A stretch of DNA of 15,196 nucleotides from the NCBI GenBank assembly GCA_036264135.1, contig DATARN010000202.1, forward strand, positions 1 to 15,196, written 5' to 3'. Below the pieces are notes generated by a model. That model had not been told where the DNA came from, searched no databases, and was given only the letters and a program-made list of their open reading frames with translations. Numbering within the stretch: position 1 is the first letter of the stretch; the number at the start of each line of letters is the position of its first letter. A program made the position numbers and the translations under genes. Shown here one piece after another: positions 1 to 5,552 of the stretch. The stretch is from DATARN01 sp036264135 (lineage in GTDB: Bacteria; Actinomycetota; Acidimicrobiia; Acidimicrobiales; Palsa-688).

Positions 1-77
1 GTGAGCAGCTGCTCGACGGTTCGGGCCTTGCCCCGAATGGGGGTCAGAACTAGATCAGGCGAAGGGTCTCGAGCCAC
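1..77 (-). CDS. 5' end of a leftward conserved hypothetical protein (partial)
   Basis: Reading leftward from a GTG at 77 gives 25 open codons to the window edge: VARDPSPDLVLTPIRGKART, then VEQLL. The composition looks like a genuine soluble protein start rather than a shadow, and it resembles from memory the N-terminus of a conserved actinobacterial protein of unknown, perhaps thioredoxin-like, function. That family recollection cannot be tested here. No Shine-Dalgarno sequence precedes it, but a TACGTT box lies 9 bases upstream of the GTG, which would give a transcript with almost no leader. It is divergent from the gene at 168. In-frame upstream sequence is closed by a TGA near 110, so the start must be at this GTG or at the GTG 8 codons upstream. 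The product is cut by the window edge and no function is assigned. Confidence 0.5.
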   Translation of the reverse strand, partial: MARDPSPDLVLTPIRGKARTVEQLL

Positions 78-86
78 GGCGCATGA

Positions 87-92
87 AACGTA
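87..92 (-). promoter_or_regulatory. Putative -10 box TACGTT of the leftward gene at the left edge
   Basis: On the minus strand TACGTT lies 9 bases before the GTG at 77. It is the same hexamer as the box in front of the divergent gene at 168. No convincing -35 element is visible. The call rests on the TANNNT pattern and the short distance to the start. Confidence 0.35.
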
Positions 93-155
93 CCTCAGCA
101 CCTTCTCTGCTCACGAAATGGCGGCGGTCGACTCGCCCACATCCAGGACGGGCGG

Positions 156-161
156 TACGTT
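156..161 (+). promoter_or_regulatory. Putative leaderless promoter, -10 box TACGTT
   Basis: TACGTT followed by six bases and the ATG at 168. Transcription starting about 7 bases after the hexamer would begin at the ATG itself, and no Shine-Dalgarno sequence is present. There is no clear -35 element. Confidence 0.45.
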
Positions 162-167
162 CGAGCC

Positions 168-710
168 ATGGGCCTGGGCTTGGAAGGCAGCCTCTACCGG
201 CTACTCCTGCTGCTGCACATCCTCACCGCGACGGTCGGGTTCGGCGCCGTCGTGTTCAACGGCCTCTACCGAGCGCGAGCCCGACAGCGGGGTGGCGAGG
301 ACGAGATCGCGCTGCTGGAGGAGAACGGCTTCATCACCCACATCGCCGAGTACCTGATTTACGGGGTCTTCATCTTCGGGATTGGGGTGGCGCTCACCAG
401 TACCCCGAGCGGCGGCGTCGCCACGTGGGACTTCAGCCAGTCCTGGCTCACGCTGTCCATGCTGCTGTACCTGATCGAGATCGGATTGCTGCACGGGGTC
501 ATCCACCGGGCCGAGCGGGAGTACGAGGCGCTGTTGGTCAAGGTCAACGCCGGCGTTGACGGCGGCGCCGGGGAGGGCCAGCCGGTCGAGGTCGGGCGAC
601 TGGAGCAGTGGGAGCGGCGGATCCGTTTCGGCTGGGGCGCCTTCGACGTGCTCTTCCTGGTCATCTTGTACCTGATGGTTTTTACGCCCGGCCACGTCCG
701 GGTGGGCTGA
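168..710 (+). CDS. DUF2269-like integral membrane protein
   Basis: A 180-residue protein with four hydrophobic segments at about residues 11-34, 58-78, 91-111 and 155-173, joined by charged loops. The first helix with its early histidine (LLLLLHILTATVGFGAVVFN) resembles the DUF2269 family of predicted four-helix inner-membrane proteins, whose function is unknown. The loop between helices 3 and 4 is long, Gly-rich and charged. The ATG at 168 was chosen because a TACGTT box sits six bases upstream and the first helix begins just after it. The next gene starts four bases beyond the stop, so the two are probably co-transcribed. Membrane location is clear from the sequence; the family name is a recollection of the pattern, not a search result. 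Confidence 0.65.
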   Translation: MGLGLEGSLYRLLLLLHILTATVGFGAVVFNGLYRARARQRGGEDEIALLEENGFITHIAEYLIYGVFIFGIGVALTSTPSGGVATWDFSQSWLTLSMLLYLIEIGLLHGVIHRAEREYEALLVKVNAGVDGGAGEGQPVEVGRLEQWERRIRFGWGAFDVLFLVILYLMVFTPGHVRVG

Positions 711-714
711 GCCC

Positions 715-1524
715 GTGCATCCCATCGAGCACCTGCGGTACGTGGCCCGGGCCTCCGGGGCCGATCCCGTCATGCTGGTCCGGGAAACGGCCGACGCTCT
801 CTCCGGGGTGGTGCGGGTCGAGCCGGCCGGCCTGGTCCCGGCCTGCCGCCGCCTGATCGAGCGCCACCTGACCGTCGGCCCGGTCTGGTGGATGGCGGCC
901 CGGGTGCTGACCGCCCCCGATCCGGTGGCCGCCGCCCGGGCCGCCGCCTCGGCGCTCGAAGCGGACCCCACCGGCGCCACGTTTTCGGCCGTCCTACCCG
1001 ACGACATCACCATCACCGTCGTGGGCTGGCCCGACATCGCCGGCGGCGCCCTGCGCCGGCGGGGCGACGTCGAGGTGCTCGTCGCCGACGCCATGGGGGA
1101 GGGATCGATCCTGGCCCGGCGTCTCGACGACGCCGGCACCCCGGCGATGGTCGTGGGCGACGCCGGCGTCGCCGCGGCAGTCGTCGTCTCCGACCTGGTC
1201 GTGGTGGAGGCGGCCGCGGCCGGCCCGAGCGGGATCCTCGCCCGCCCGGGGTCGCACAGCGCGGCCGCGGTCGCCGTTGCCCGCGGCATACCGGTGTGGG
1301 CGGTCGTGGGGGAGGGCCGGGTGCTGCCGGGGCAGTTGTGGGATTCCTTGCTCCAGCGCTTCGACGCCGGCCCGGCCGAGCCGTGGGACCGGGCGGTCGA
1401 ACTGGTCCCGGCGTCGTTGTTGAGCGAAGTGGTCGGCCCTGGTGGCCGCGGCCTCCCGGCCGACGCGCTGGAACACGCGTCCTGCCCGGTGGCGCCCGAG
1501 CTCCTTCGCCCCGCCCTCGGCTGA
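715..1524 (+). CDS. eIF-2B / ribose-1,5-bisphosphate isomerase-like protein
   Basis: A 269-residue soluble protein starting at GTG 715, four bases after the upstream stop, so probably translationally coupled. The N-terminal 80 residues are Ala/Arg-rich and helical in character. The C-terminal half looks like the Rossmann-like fold of the eIF-2B alpha/MtnA/R15P-isomerase group (NagB/RpiA/CoA-transferase-like superfamily). It has strand DLVVVEA from residue 160, then GPSGILARPGSHSAAAVAVA from 170, corresponding to the family's nucleotide- or sugar-phosphate-binding 'ADAVLANGGVINKVGT...A' stretch, and then a hydrophobic strand IPVWAVV. Known relatives isomerise methylthioribose-1-phosphate or ribose-1,5-bisphosphate, or form eIF2B. 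The Asp usual in the 'G-A-D-A' motif is Glu165-Ala here, so catalysis is not assured. The product name is an inference from motif order. Confidence 0.55.
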   Translation: MHPIEHLRYVARASGADPVMLVRETADALSGVVRVEPAGLVPACRRLIERHLTVGPVWWMAARVLTAPDPVAAARAAASALEADPTGATFSAVLPDDITITVVGWPDIAGGALRRRGDVEVLVADAMGEGSILARRLDDAGTPAMVVGDAGVAAAVVVSDLVVVEAAAAGPSGILARPGSHSAAAVAVARGIPVWAVVGEGRVLPGQLWDSLLQRFDAGPAEPWDRAVELVPASLLSEVVGPGGRGLPADALEHASCPVAPELLRPALG

Positions 1525-1546
1525 CACCAAAGGCGATCTGAGCGGG

Positions 1547-1552
1547 TAGCTT
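1547..1552 (+). promoter_or_regulatory. Putative leaderless promoter, -10 box TAGCTT
   Basis: TAGCTT lies seven bases before the ATG at 1560, so the predicted start of transcription falls on the ATG. CTGACA at 1521-1526 resembles a -35 element but the 20-base spacer is longer than usual. No Shine-Dalgarno sequence is present. Confidence 0.45.
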
Positions 1553-1559
1553 CAGGTCC

Positions 1560-2243
1560 ATGGGGGAAATCGTGGAGTTTCCGAGCAATGGTTCGACCGC
1601 CCAGGGGTACCTGGCCACGCCTGAGTCGGGGACCGGCCCGGGCGTGGTCGTCATCCAGGAGTGGTGGGGGCTGGTCGAGCACATCAAGGACGTGGCGGAC
1701 CGGCTGGCCGGCGAGGGCTTCGTGGCCCTGGTGCCGGACCTCTACCACGGCGAGGCGGCGTCGACGAAGGAGCCTGACGAGGCGGGCAAGCTCATGATGA
1801 GCCTCAACCTCGAGCAGGCGGCCAAGGACATGAGCGGGGCCGTCGACTACGTGGCGACCCACTCGAACGGCAAGGTCGGCGTGATCGGCTTCTGCATGGG
1901 TGGGGCGCTGGCGCTCCTGCTCGGCACGCTCCGGCCCGACGTCATCAAGGCGGTCGTTCCGTTCTACGGGGTCATCGGCTGGCCCGCCACCGAGCCAGAC
2001 TGGTCGAAGATGACCGCGGCGGTGCAGGGCCACTACGCCGAGAACGACGACATGGCGGGGCCGGCGGCGGTGGAGAAGCTGGAGAAGGAACTCGGCAGCC
2101 GCGGCGTCGACGTCGAGCTCTTCCTCTACCCCGGTACGACCCACGCCTTCTTCAACGACACCCGACCCGAGGTGCACGACCCCGAGGCGTCGGCCCTGGC
2201 GTGGCAGCGATCGGTCGACTTCCTCCGGGCCCATCTCTCCTGA
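1560..2243 (+). CDS. Dienelactone hydrolase family protein
   Basis: A 227-residue alpha/beta hydrolase of dienelactone hydrolase length. The Cys-type nucleophile elbow is GFCMGG with Cys112. Glu34 in IQEWWG corresponds to the family's Glu that activates the cysteine. Asp163 (in YAENDD) and His195 (in GTTHAFFND) complete the Cys-Asp-His triad. The stretch VPDLYHG (58-64) is also typical. Family members hydrolyse dienelactone in chlorocatechol degradation or other cyclic esters. With no aromatic-degradation genes nearby the true substrate is unknown. There is no signal peptide, so the protein is cytoplasmic. The ATG was chosen because it is preceded at seven bases by TAGCTT and the family's N-terminal strand follows directly. 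The downstream metallopeptidase gene starts about 51 bases after the stop and may share the transcript. Confidence 0.88.
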   Translation: MGEIVEFPSNGSTAQGYLATPESGTGPGVVVIQEWWGLVEHIKDVADRLAGEGFVALVPDLYHGEAASTKEPDEAGKLMMSLNLEQAAKDMSGAVDYVATHSNGKVGVIGFCMGGALALLLGTLRPDVIKAVVPFYGVIGWPATEPDWSKMTAAVQGHYAENDDMAGPAAVEKLEKELGSRGVDVELFLYPGTTHAFFNDTRPEVHDPEASALAWQRSVDFLRAHLS

Positions 2244-2261
2244 GCCGCGAGACGGCCCCGT

Positions 2262-2275
2262 GCCGCGCCTGCGGC
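2262..2275 (+). other. Small hairpin upstream of a CTG-initiated gene
   Basis: GCCGC, loop GCCT, GCGGC: a perfect 5-bp stem, extendable by a U-G and a G-C pair. It lies in the 51-base gap between the dienelactone hydrolase stop and the next gene, just before the Shine-Dalgarno sequence. There is no T-run, so it is more likely a structured leader than a terminator. Confidence 0.25.
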
Positions 2276-2281
2276 GCACCC

Positions 2282-2297
2282 GAAGGGAACTGACCTG
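2282..2297 (+). promoter_or_regulatory. Ribosome-binding site supporting a CTG start codon
   Basis: GAAGGGA at 2282-2288 is followed by six bases and CTG at 2295. No ATG, GTG or TTG occurs in this frame between the previous in-frame stop (2241-2243) and GTG 2373. The spacing and the purine-rich element therefore point to CTG as the initiator of the metallopeptidase gene. Confidence 0.5.
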
Positions 2298-3494
2298 AGC
2301 GACCTGATCGAGGACCTGATCGACGACTACCTGGAGCTGGGCCTGGCCCTGGGCCGCCACATCGACGGTCTGGTGGACGCCTACTACGGACCCCCGGAAC
2401 TAGCGGCCCGGGTGGCGGCCGAGCCGATCCGGCCGCCCGCCGAGCTCGAAGCGCGGGCCCGCCGCCTGCTGGCCGACCTCACCGCCGACACCGACCTCGA
2501 CGCCCCGAGGCGGCACTTCCTGGCCGCCCAGGTCGAGGGGCTGCGCACCACTGCGGCCAAGTTGGCCGGCCAGCCGATCGGCTACGCCGACGAAGTGGAG
2601 GCGTGCTACGGGGTGCGGCCCGAGATGGTCGCCGAGGACACCTTCGCCGCCGCCCACCGCCAGCTCGACGAGGTCCTCCCGGGCTCGGGACCGCTGGCCG
2701 AGCGCTATGTGACCTGGCGGGAGGCCCAGACGGTGCCCCCGGACCAGCTGCGGCCCGCCATCGACTCCCTGGCCGAGGACCTGCGGGCCCGGACGAAGGC
2801 CCTCTGGGGGTTACCGGACGACGAGCGGGTCGAGTTCGATCTGGTGACCAACGAACCGTGGGCCGGCTTCAATTACTACCTGGGCAACCTGCGCAGCCGG
2901 GTCGTCATCAACGTCGACCTTCCCGTCCTCTCGACCAGCCTGGGCCACCTCGTGGCCCACGAGGCTTACCCCGGGCACCACACCGAGCACTGCCGGAAGG
3001 AGGTGGGCCTGGTGCGCCGGCGGCGCCATCTCGAGGAGACGATCTTCCTGGTCGGGACGCCCCAGTGCCTGCTGGCCGAGGGCCTGGCCGACCTCGGCCT
3101 CGAGGTTGCGGCCGGACCCCGACCCGAACCCATGGTGGCGAGCCACCTGCTCCCGCTCGGGATCCCCTACGACGCCGACCTGGTCGCCCAGCTGTCCGAG
3201 GCGGGCCAGGCGCTCGGCGCGGTCCGGGGCAACGCCGCCCTGCTCCTCCACGACCATGGCGCACCCGTCGAGAGCGTCGTCGACTACCTGGTCCGCTGGT
3301 CGCTGCTGTCCCGCCGGCGGGCCGAGACGGCGGTGGAGTTCCTCATCGACCCCACCTGGCGGGCCTACGTGTACTGCTACATCGAGGGCGTCACCCTGTG
3401 CCGGCGCTTCGTGGCCGGCGACCCGGCCCGCTTCGCCCGGCTCATCTCCGAGCAGCTGACCCCGGCCGACCTGGGGGCGGCCACCGCCGCGTGA
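2295..3494 (+). CDS. DUF885-type putative metallopeptidase
   Basis: A soluble protein of 399 residues if it starts at CTG 2295, or 373 if at GTG 2373. The signature HEAYPGHH (His222 to His229, counted from 2295) follows LGHLVA and is the zinc-binding hallmark of DUF885 proteins, which are presumed metallopeptidases. A further conserved-looking stretch is LAEGLADLGLEV. The early motif DAYYGPPE begins at the GTG 2373 codon, but the preceding 26 codons encode an amphipathic helix (LIEDLIDDYLELGLALGRHI) that in related proteins leads into this motif, so the upstream start is preferred. There is no signal peptide or membrane segment, so a cytoplasmic location is inferred. Substrate is unknown. It follows the dienelactone hydrolase gene on the same strand with no visible promoter of its own. 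Confidence 0.75.
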   Translation: MSDLIEDLIDDYLELGLALGRHIDGLVDAYYGPPELAARVAAEPIRPPAELEARARRLLADLTADTDLDAPRRHFLAAQVEGLRTTAAKLAGQPIGYADEVEACYGVRPEMVAEDTFAAAHRQLDEVLPGSGPLAERYVTWREAQTVPPDQLRPAIDSLAEDLRARTKALWGLPDDERVEFDLVTNEPWAGFNYYLGNLRSRVVINVDLPVLSTSLGHLVAHEAYPGHHTEHCRKEVGLVRRRRHLEETIFLVGTPQCLLAEGLADLGLEVAAGPRPEPMVASHLLPLGIPYDADLVAQLSEAGQALGAVRGNAALLLHDHGAPVESVVDYLVRWSLLSRRRAETAVEFLIDPTWRAYVYCYIEGVTLCRRFVAGDPARFARLISEQLTPADLGAATAA

Positions 3495-3509
3495 TCGATT
3501 ACTGCTGGG

Positions 3510-3515
3510 TAACAT
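3510..3515 (+). promoter_or_regulatory. Putative leaderless promoter, -10 box TAACAT
   Basis: TAACAT lies exactly seven bases before the ATG at 3523, the same geometry as in front of 1560 and of the minus-strand gene at 7166. The 28-base gap after the preceding stop holds no Shine-Dalgarno sequence. No -35 match is seen. Confidence 0.5.
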
Positions 3516-3522
3516 AGACGCC

Positions 3523-4464
3523 ATGTCGCAACGAACCCGGCAACTCCCTCGGCGGTCGTGTCTCTCGGTGCCCGCCTCCAGCGAGAAGATGATGGGCAAG
3601 GCGGCGGGTCTGCCGGCCGACATGGTGTTCCTCGACCTCGAGGACGCGGTCGCCCCGCTGGAAAAGGAGGGCGCCCGGGCCAAGGCCGTCGACGCCATCA
3701 AAAACCACGACTGGGGCGACAAGGTCCTGTGCGTGCGGATCAACAGCTGGGACACCAAGTGGACCGCGTTTGATGTCATCGAGGTGGTGGGCCGCGCGGG
3801 GGACCGGCTCGACGAGGTCATGCTGCCCAAGATCGAGACGGCGGCGGAGGTCGTCGCCCTCGACCTGTTGCTCACCCAGGTCGAGATCCGGGCCGGTCTG
3901 CCCCGTGGTCACATCGGCATCGAGGGCCAGATTGAAACCGCCAAGGGCCTCATCAACGTCGAGGAGATCTGCGCCGCCTCACCCCGGTTGGAGACGATCA
4001 TCCTCGGACCGGTCGACTTCTCGGCCTCGATGGGGATGCCGTCGCTGAGCGGCGGGGTCCTCATCCCCGACTACCCGGGCGACTACTTCCACTACGTGTT
4101 CATGAAGATCCTCATGGCTGGCCGGGCCAACGGGTTGCAGGTCATCGATGGGCCGTATGTGAAGATCCAGGACCTCGACGGATTCCGGGAGTACAGCCGG
4201 CGCACCCAGATCCTCGGTTACGACGGCAAGTGGGCCATCCACCCGAGCCAGGTGGCCATCCTGAACGAAATGTTCGCCCCCAGCCAGGCCCAGTTCGACC
4301 GGGCCTGGGCCATCGTCGACGCCTACCGGGACGCGACCGAGGGCGACCGCCGGGGCGCGGTCATGTTCGGCGACGAGATGATCGACGAGGCCTCCCGGAA
4401 GGTGGCGGTCAAGGTCGTGGCGATCGGGGAGCGCGCCGGCCTTCATCGCACCCCGCCCGCCTGA
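3523..4464 (+). CDS. HpcH/HpaI-type CoA-ester lyase, likely malyl-CoA/beta-methylmalyl-CoA lyase
   Basis: A 313-residue TIM-barrel lyase of the CitE/HpcH-HpaI family. Visible signatures are FLDLEDAV (36-43), the CoA/substrate-binding arginine Arg72 in VRIN, the Mg-ligand Glu138 in IEGQIETAKG, and Asp165 in GPVDFSAS. The C-terminal MFGDEMIDEASRK is typical of actinobacterial members encoded in ethylmalonyl-CoA pathway clusters. There the enzyme cleaves beta-methylmalyl-CoA to glyoxylate and propionyl-CoA, or malyl-CoA to acetyl-CoA and glyoxylate. Mycobacterial relatives act on citramalyl-CoA in itaconate/leucine breakdown, which remains an alternative. The presence in the same window of a methylsuccinyl-CoA dehydrogenase-like and a MaoC hydratase-like gene favours the ethylmalonyl-CoA reading. 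The gene appears to have its own leaderless promoter and ends inside a hairpin facing a convergent gene. Confidence 0.82.
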   Translation: MSQRTRQLPRRSCLSVPASSEKMMGKAAGLPADMVFLDLEDAVAPLEKEGARAKAVDAIKNHDWGDKVLCVRINSWDTKWTAFDVIEVVGRAGDRLDEVMLPKIETAAEVVALDLLLTQVEIRAGLPRGHIGIEGQIETAKGLINVEEICAASPRLETIILGPVDFSASMGMPSLSGGVLIPDYPGDYFHYVFMKILMAGRANGLQVIDGPYVKIQDLDGFREYSRRTQILGYDGKWAIHPSQVAILNEMFAPSQAQFDRAWAIVDAYRDATEGDRRGAVMFGDEMIDEASRKVAVKVVAIGERAGLHRTPPA

Positions 4465-4474
4465 CCGGCGGGCG
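4454..4474 (+). terminator. Hairpin spanning the lyase stop codon
   Basis: CGCCCGCC, loop TGACC, GGCGGGCG: a perfect 8-bp GC stem whose loop contains the TGA stop at 4462-4464. It lies between two convergent genes and could slow polymerase from either side. There is no T-run, so termination is an inference. Confidence 0.45.
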
Positions 4475-4484
4475 CCGCGATCCG

Positions 4485-4497
4485 CGCCTTAGGCGCA
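4485..4497 (-). terminator. Small hairpin over the stop codon of the DUF4193-like gene
   Basis: GCGCC-TTA-GGCGC, a perfect 5-bp stem with the TAA stop of the minus-strand gene as its loop. It mirrors the larger hairpin 10 bases away. It is weak on its own and lacks a T-run. Confidence 0.3.
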
Positions 4498-5055
4498 GTC
4501 GCGGCAGAGCTGGTGGGCGGGGTCGGCCAGCTGGCCCGGCGGCTTCAGGAGGAAGCACGACTGGCACAAGAACTCGTCGGGTTGGCGAACCGGGATGACC
4601 GTGGCCAGCTGGTTGGGCAGGCCCTCGTCCTCCTCGTCGTCGACCTCGACCTCGTCGCTCTCGGTGTCGTCACCACGAAGTCGCTCGGCGAGGATCACGT
4701 CGAGGCTGGCCTCGACCTCGTCGGCCAGCAGTTCGTCGTCATCGGTGTCGGCTTCCGCCGCCCCGTCGGCCGGCTCCTTCGGCACAACCTTGGCGACGGG
4801 CCCCACGGCCTCGAGTTCGACGTCGTCAAGCGCGAGGTCGCCCTCGCTGTCCTCGTCCTCGTCGTCGATGGCGACCTCGTCGTCTTCGAGGTCATCGCCG
4901 ATCTCGCCGTCGAGCTCGAGGTCGTCGAGTTCGTCGATGCTCGCGGGCCCCTCGGCGCCGAGTTCGTCGTCATTTGCAATCACGTCATCGTCAGCGTCAC
5001 CGGCCGGTTCGGCCGCCGCCTCGACCTTTACGTTGGGCTTGGTCGTCTCATTCAC
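4489..5055 (-). CDS. DUF4193-like acidic protein with C-terminal zinc-ribbon motif
   Basis: A 188-residue protein with two parts. Residues 1 to about 155 are extremely acidic and low-complexity (runs such as LEDDEVAIDDEDEDSEGD) and probably disordered. The C-terminus, PDEFLCQSCFLLKPPGQLAD then LCRDCA, has paired cysteines 164/167 and 184/187 that should bind one zinc. This tail matches the DUF4193 family of small actinobacterial proteins (usually about 100 residues, often near dut), whose function is unknown. The doubled length comes from the acidic region. The start is GTG 5055; an ATG at 5051 is in another frame. The gene converges with the lyase gene and lies 176 bases downstream of the selenoprotein. 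An acidic tail with a zinc knuckle might suggest binding to basic partners or RNA polymerase, but that is speculation. Confidence 0.75.
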   Translation of the reverse strand: MNETTKPNVKVEAAAEPAGDADDDVIANDDELGAEGPASIDELDDLELDGEIGDDLEDDEVAIDDEDEDSEGDLALDDVELEAVGPVAKVVPKEPADGAAEADTDDDELLADEVEASLDVILAERLRGDDTESDEVEVDDEEDEGLPNQLATVIPVRQPDEFLCQSCFLLKPPGQLADPAHQLCRDCA

Positions 5056-5201
5056 CTCGTGTGGCTATCTCTGTGTGGTCAGTCTGCGGGGTTCTCGCCC
5101 GGTATGGCTGGCACCCTGTGAACCGGTTTGTGCCCCCGCCTATTCCCGCCTCGCGCCCGCGACCCAAGATGCTGGTCCGACCCACATTTCCGTGATCCAG
5201 C

Positions 5202-5230
5202 CGGGTCAAAACGGCGTGGGAACTGACCCG
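5202..5230 (-). terminator. Possible hairpin just after the selenoprotein gene
   Basis: CGGGTCA and TGACCCG (7-bp perfect stem) separated by 15 bases, starting two bases past the selenoprotein stop on the minus strand. The right arm is preceded by TTT in the loop. The large loop makes this a weak candidate. The rest of 5056-5231 shows no further gene on either strand that I can support. Confidence 0.3.
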
Positions 5231-5231
5231 C

Positions 5232-5504
5232 TCAGTCCGGGCGGAGCACGGGAGGCCCGATCCGGTCACGGAGCAACCCGGAGATCTCTCCCGGGTTGGC
5301 GTGGCGACCCAAACGGGCTTTGGAGAAGACCAACTCGTCATCCAGGGTCACTTCGAAGCGGCCCTTGGATGAGGGCAGCAACTCGACGGTCTTGAGGATG
5401 GGGGCCCAACTGGTCAGGATCTCATCCGTCAGACCGACGGCGCGGGGAATGTAGTTTCAGGGGACGCAGAACTCGATCAGGAGGGTGTGCCGGGGGTCGA
5501 GCAT
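5232..5504 (-). CDS. SelT/SelW/SelH (Rdx) family selenoprotein, CxxU, in-frame TGA = selenocysteine
   Basis: Starting at ATG 5504, the minus strand encodes 90 residues if the TGA at 5459-5457 (codon 16) is read as selenocysteine (U). The motif is LIEFCVPUNYIPRA, with the redox pair Cys13-x-x-U16 where Rdx-family proteins carry CxxC or CxxU after a beta strand. The rest fits the family: GRFEVTLDDELVFSK (48-62), then GRHANPGEI (66-74). Reading continues in frame to a second TGA at 5234-5232. Rdx proteins are thioredoxin-fold oxidoreductases of unclear substrate. The start has a strong Shine-Dalgarno sequence, AAGGAGGGAG. A hairpin of bacterial SECIS type lies 21 bases past the UGA. The gene follows the acyl-CoA dehydrogenase gene by 48 bases and is probably co-transcribed. 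A Cys-to-stop mutation or sequencing error (TGC to TGA) is the alternative, but the hairpin argues against it. Confidence 0.85.
5426..5440 (-). promoter_or_regulatory. Bacterial SECIS-like hairpin in the selenoprotein mRNA
   Basis: In the mRNA sense: CCGUC, loop GGUCU, GACGG, a perfect 5-bp stem with a 5-base loop opening with G. The loop begins 22 bases after the UGA codon (21 between). Bacterial SECIS elements are short hairpins just downstream of UGA with a G at the start of the apical loop, bound by SelB. The E. coli fdhF element has the loop AGGUCU, so the five loop bases here agree with it. The hairpin is inside the coding region, as expected in bacteria. Confidence 0.75.
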
Positions 5505-5510
5505 CGCTTT

Positions 5511-5520
5511 CTCCCTCCTT
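5511..5520 (-). promoter_or_regulatory. Strong Shine-Dalgarno sequence of the selenoprotein gene
   Basis: AAGGAGGGAG on the minus strand ends six bases before ATG 5504. It is the best ribosome-binding site I saw in the window, and it fixes the start of a gene that would otherwise be read as a 15-codon fragment. Confidence 0.8.
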
Positions 5521-5552
5521 AACAGGCGCTGGGTGGCCGAGCGCGGGACAGA

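Noticed and set aside
201..2360. 719-codon open frame on the minus strand
   Set aside because: It runs antisense to four well-supported plus-strand genes, is low-complexity (Arg/Pro/Ala/Gly/Val) and arises from GC-biased codon use.
4513..5121. 202-codon plus-strand frame rich in Val/Leu/Gly
   Set aside because: It is the reverse complement of the GAC/GAG-rich DUF4193 gene; complementing Asp/Glu codons yields Val/Leu. The minus-strand product has a clear zinc motif.
5056..5231. Possible small gene or RNA between the DUF4193 and selenoprotein genes
   Set aside because: No ORF with a credible start or family resemblance and no tRNA-like fold was seen on either strand; only a weak hairpin at 5202-5230.
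5457..5459. TGA as a genuine stop making a pseudogene
   Set aside because: The downstream frame is intact and conserved-looking, the codon falls at the redox position of a family known to use Sec, and a SECIS-type hairpin follows.
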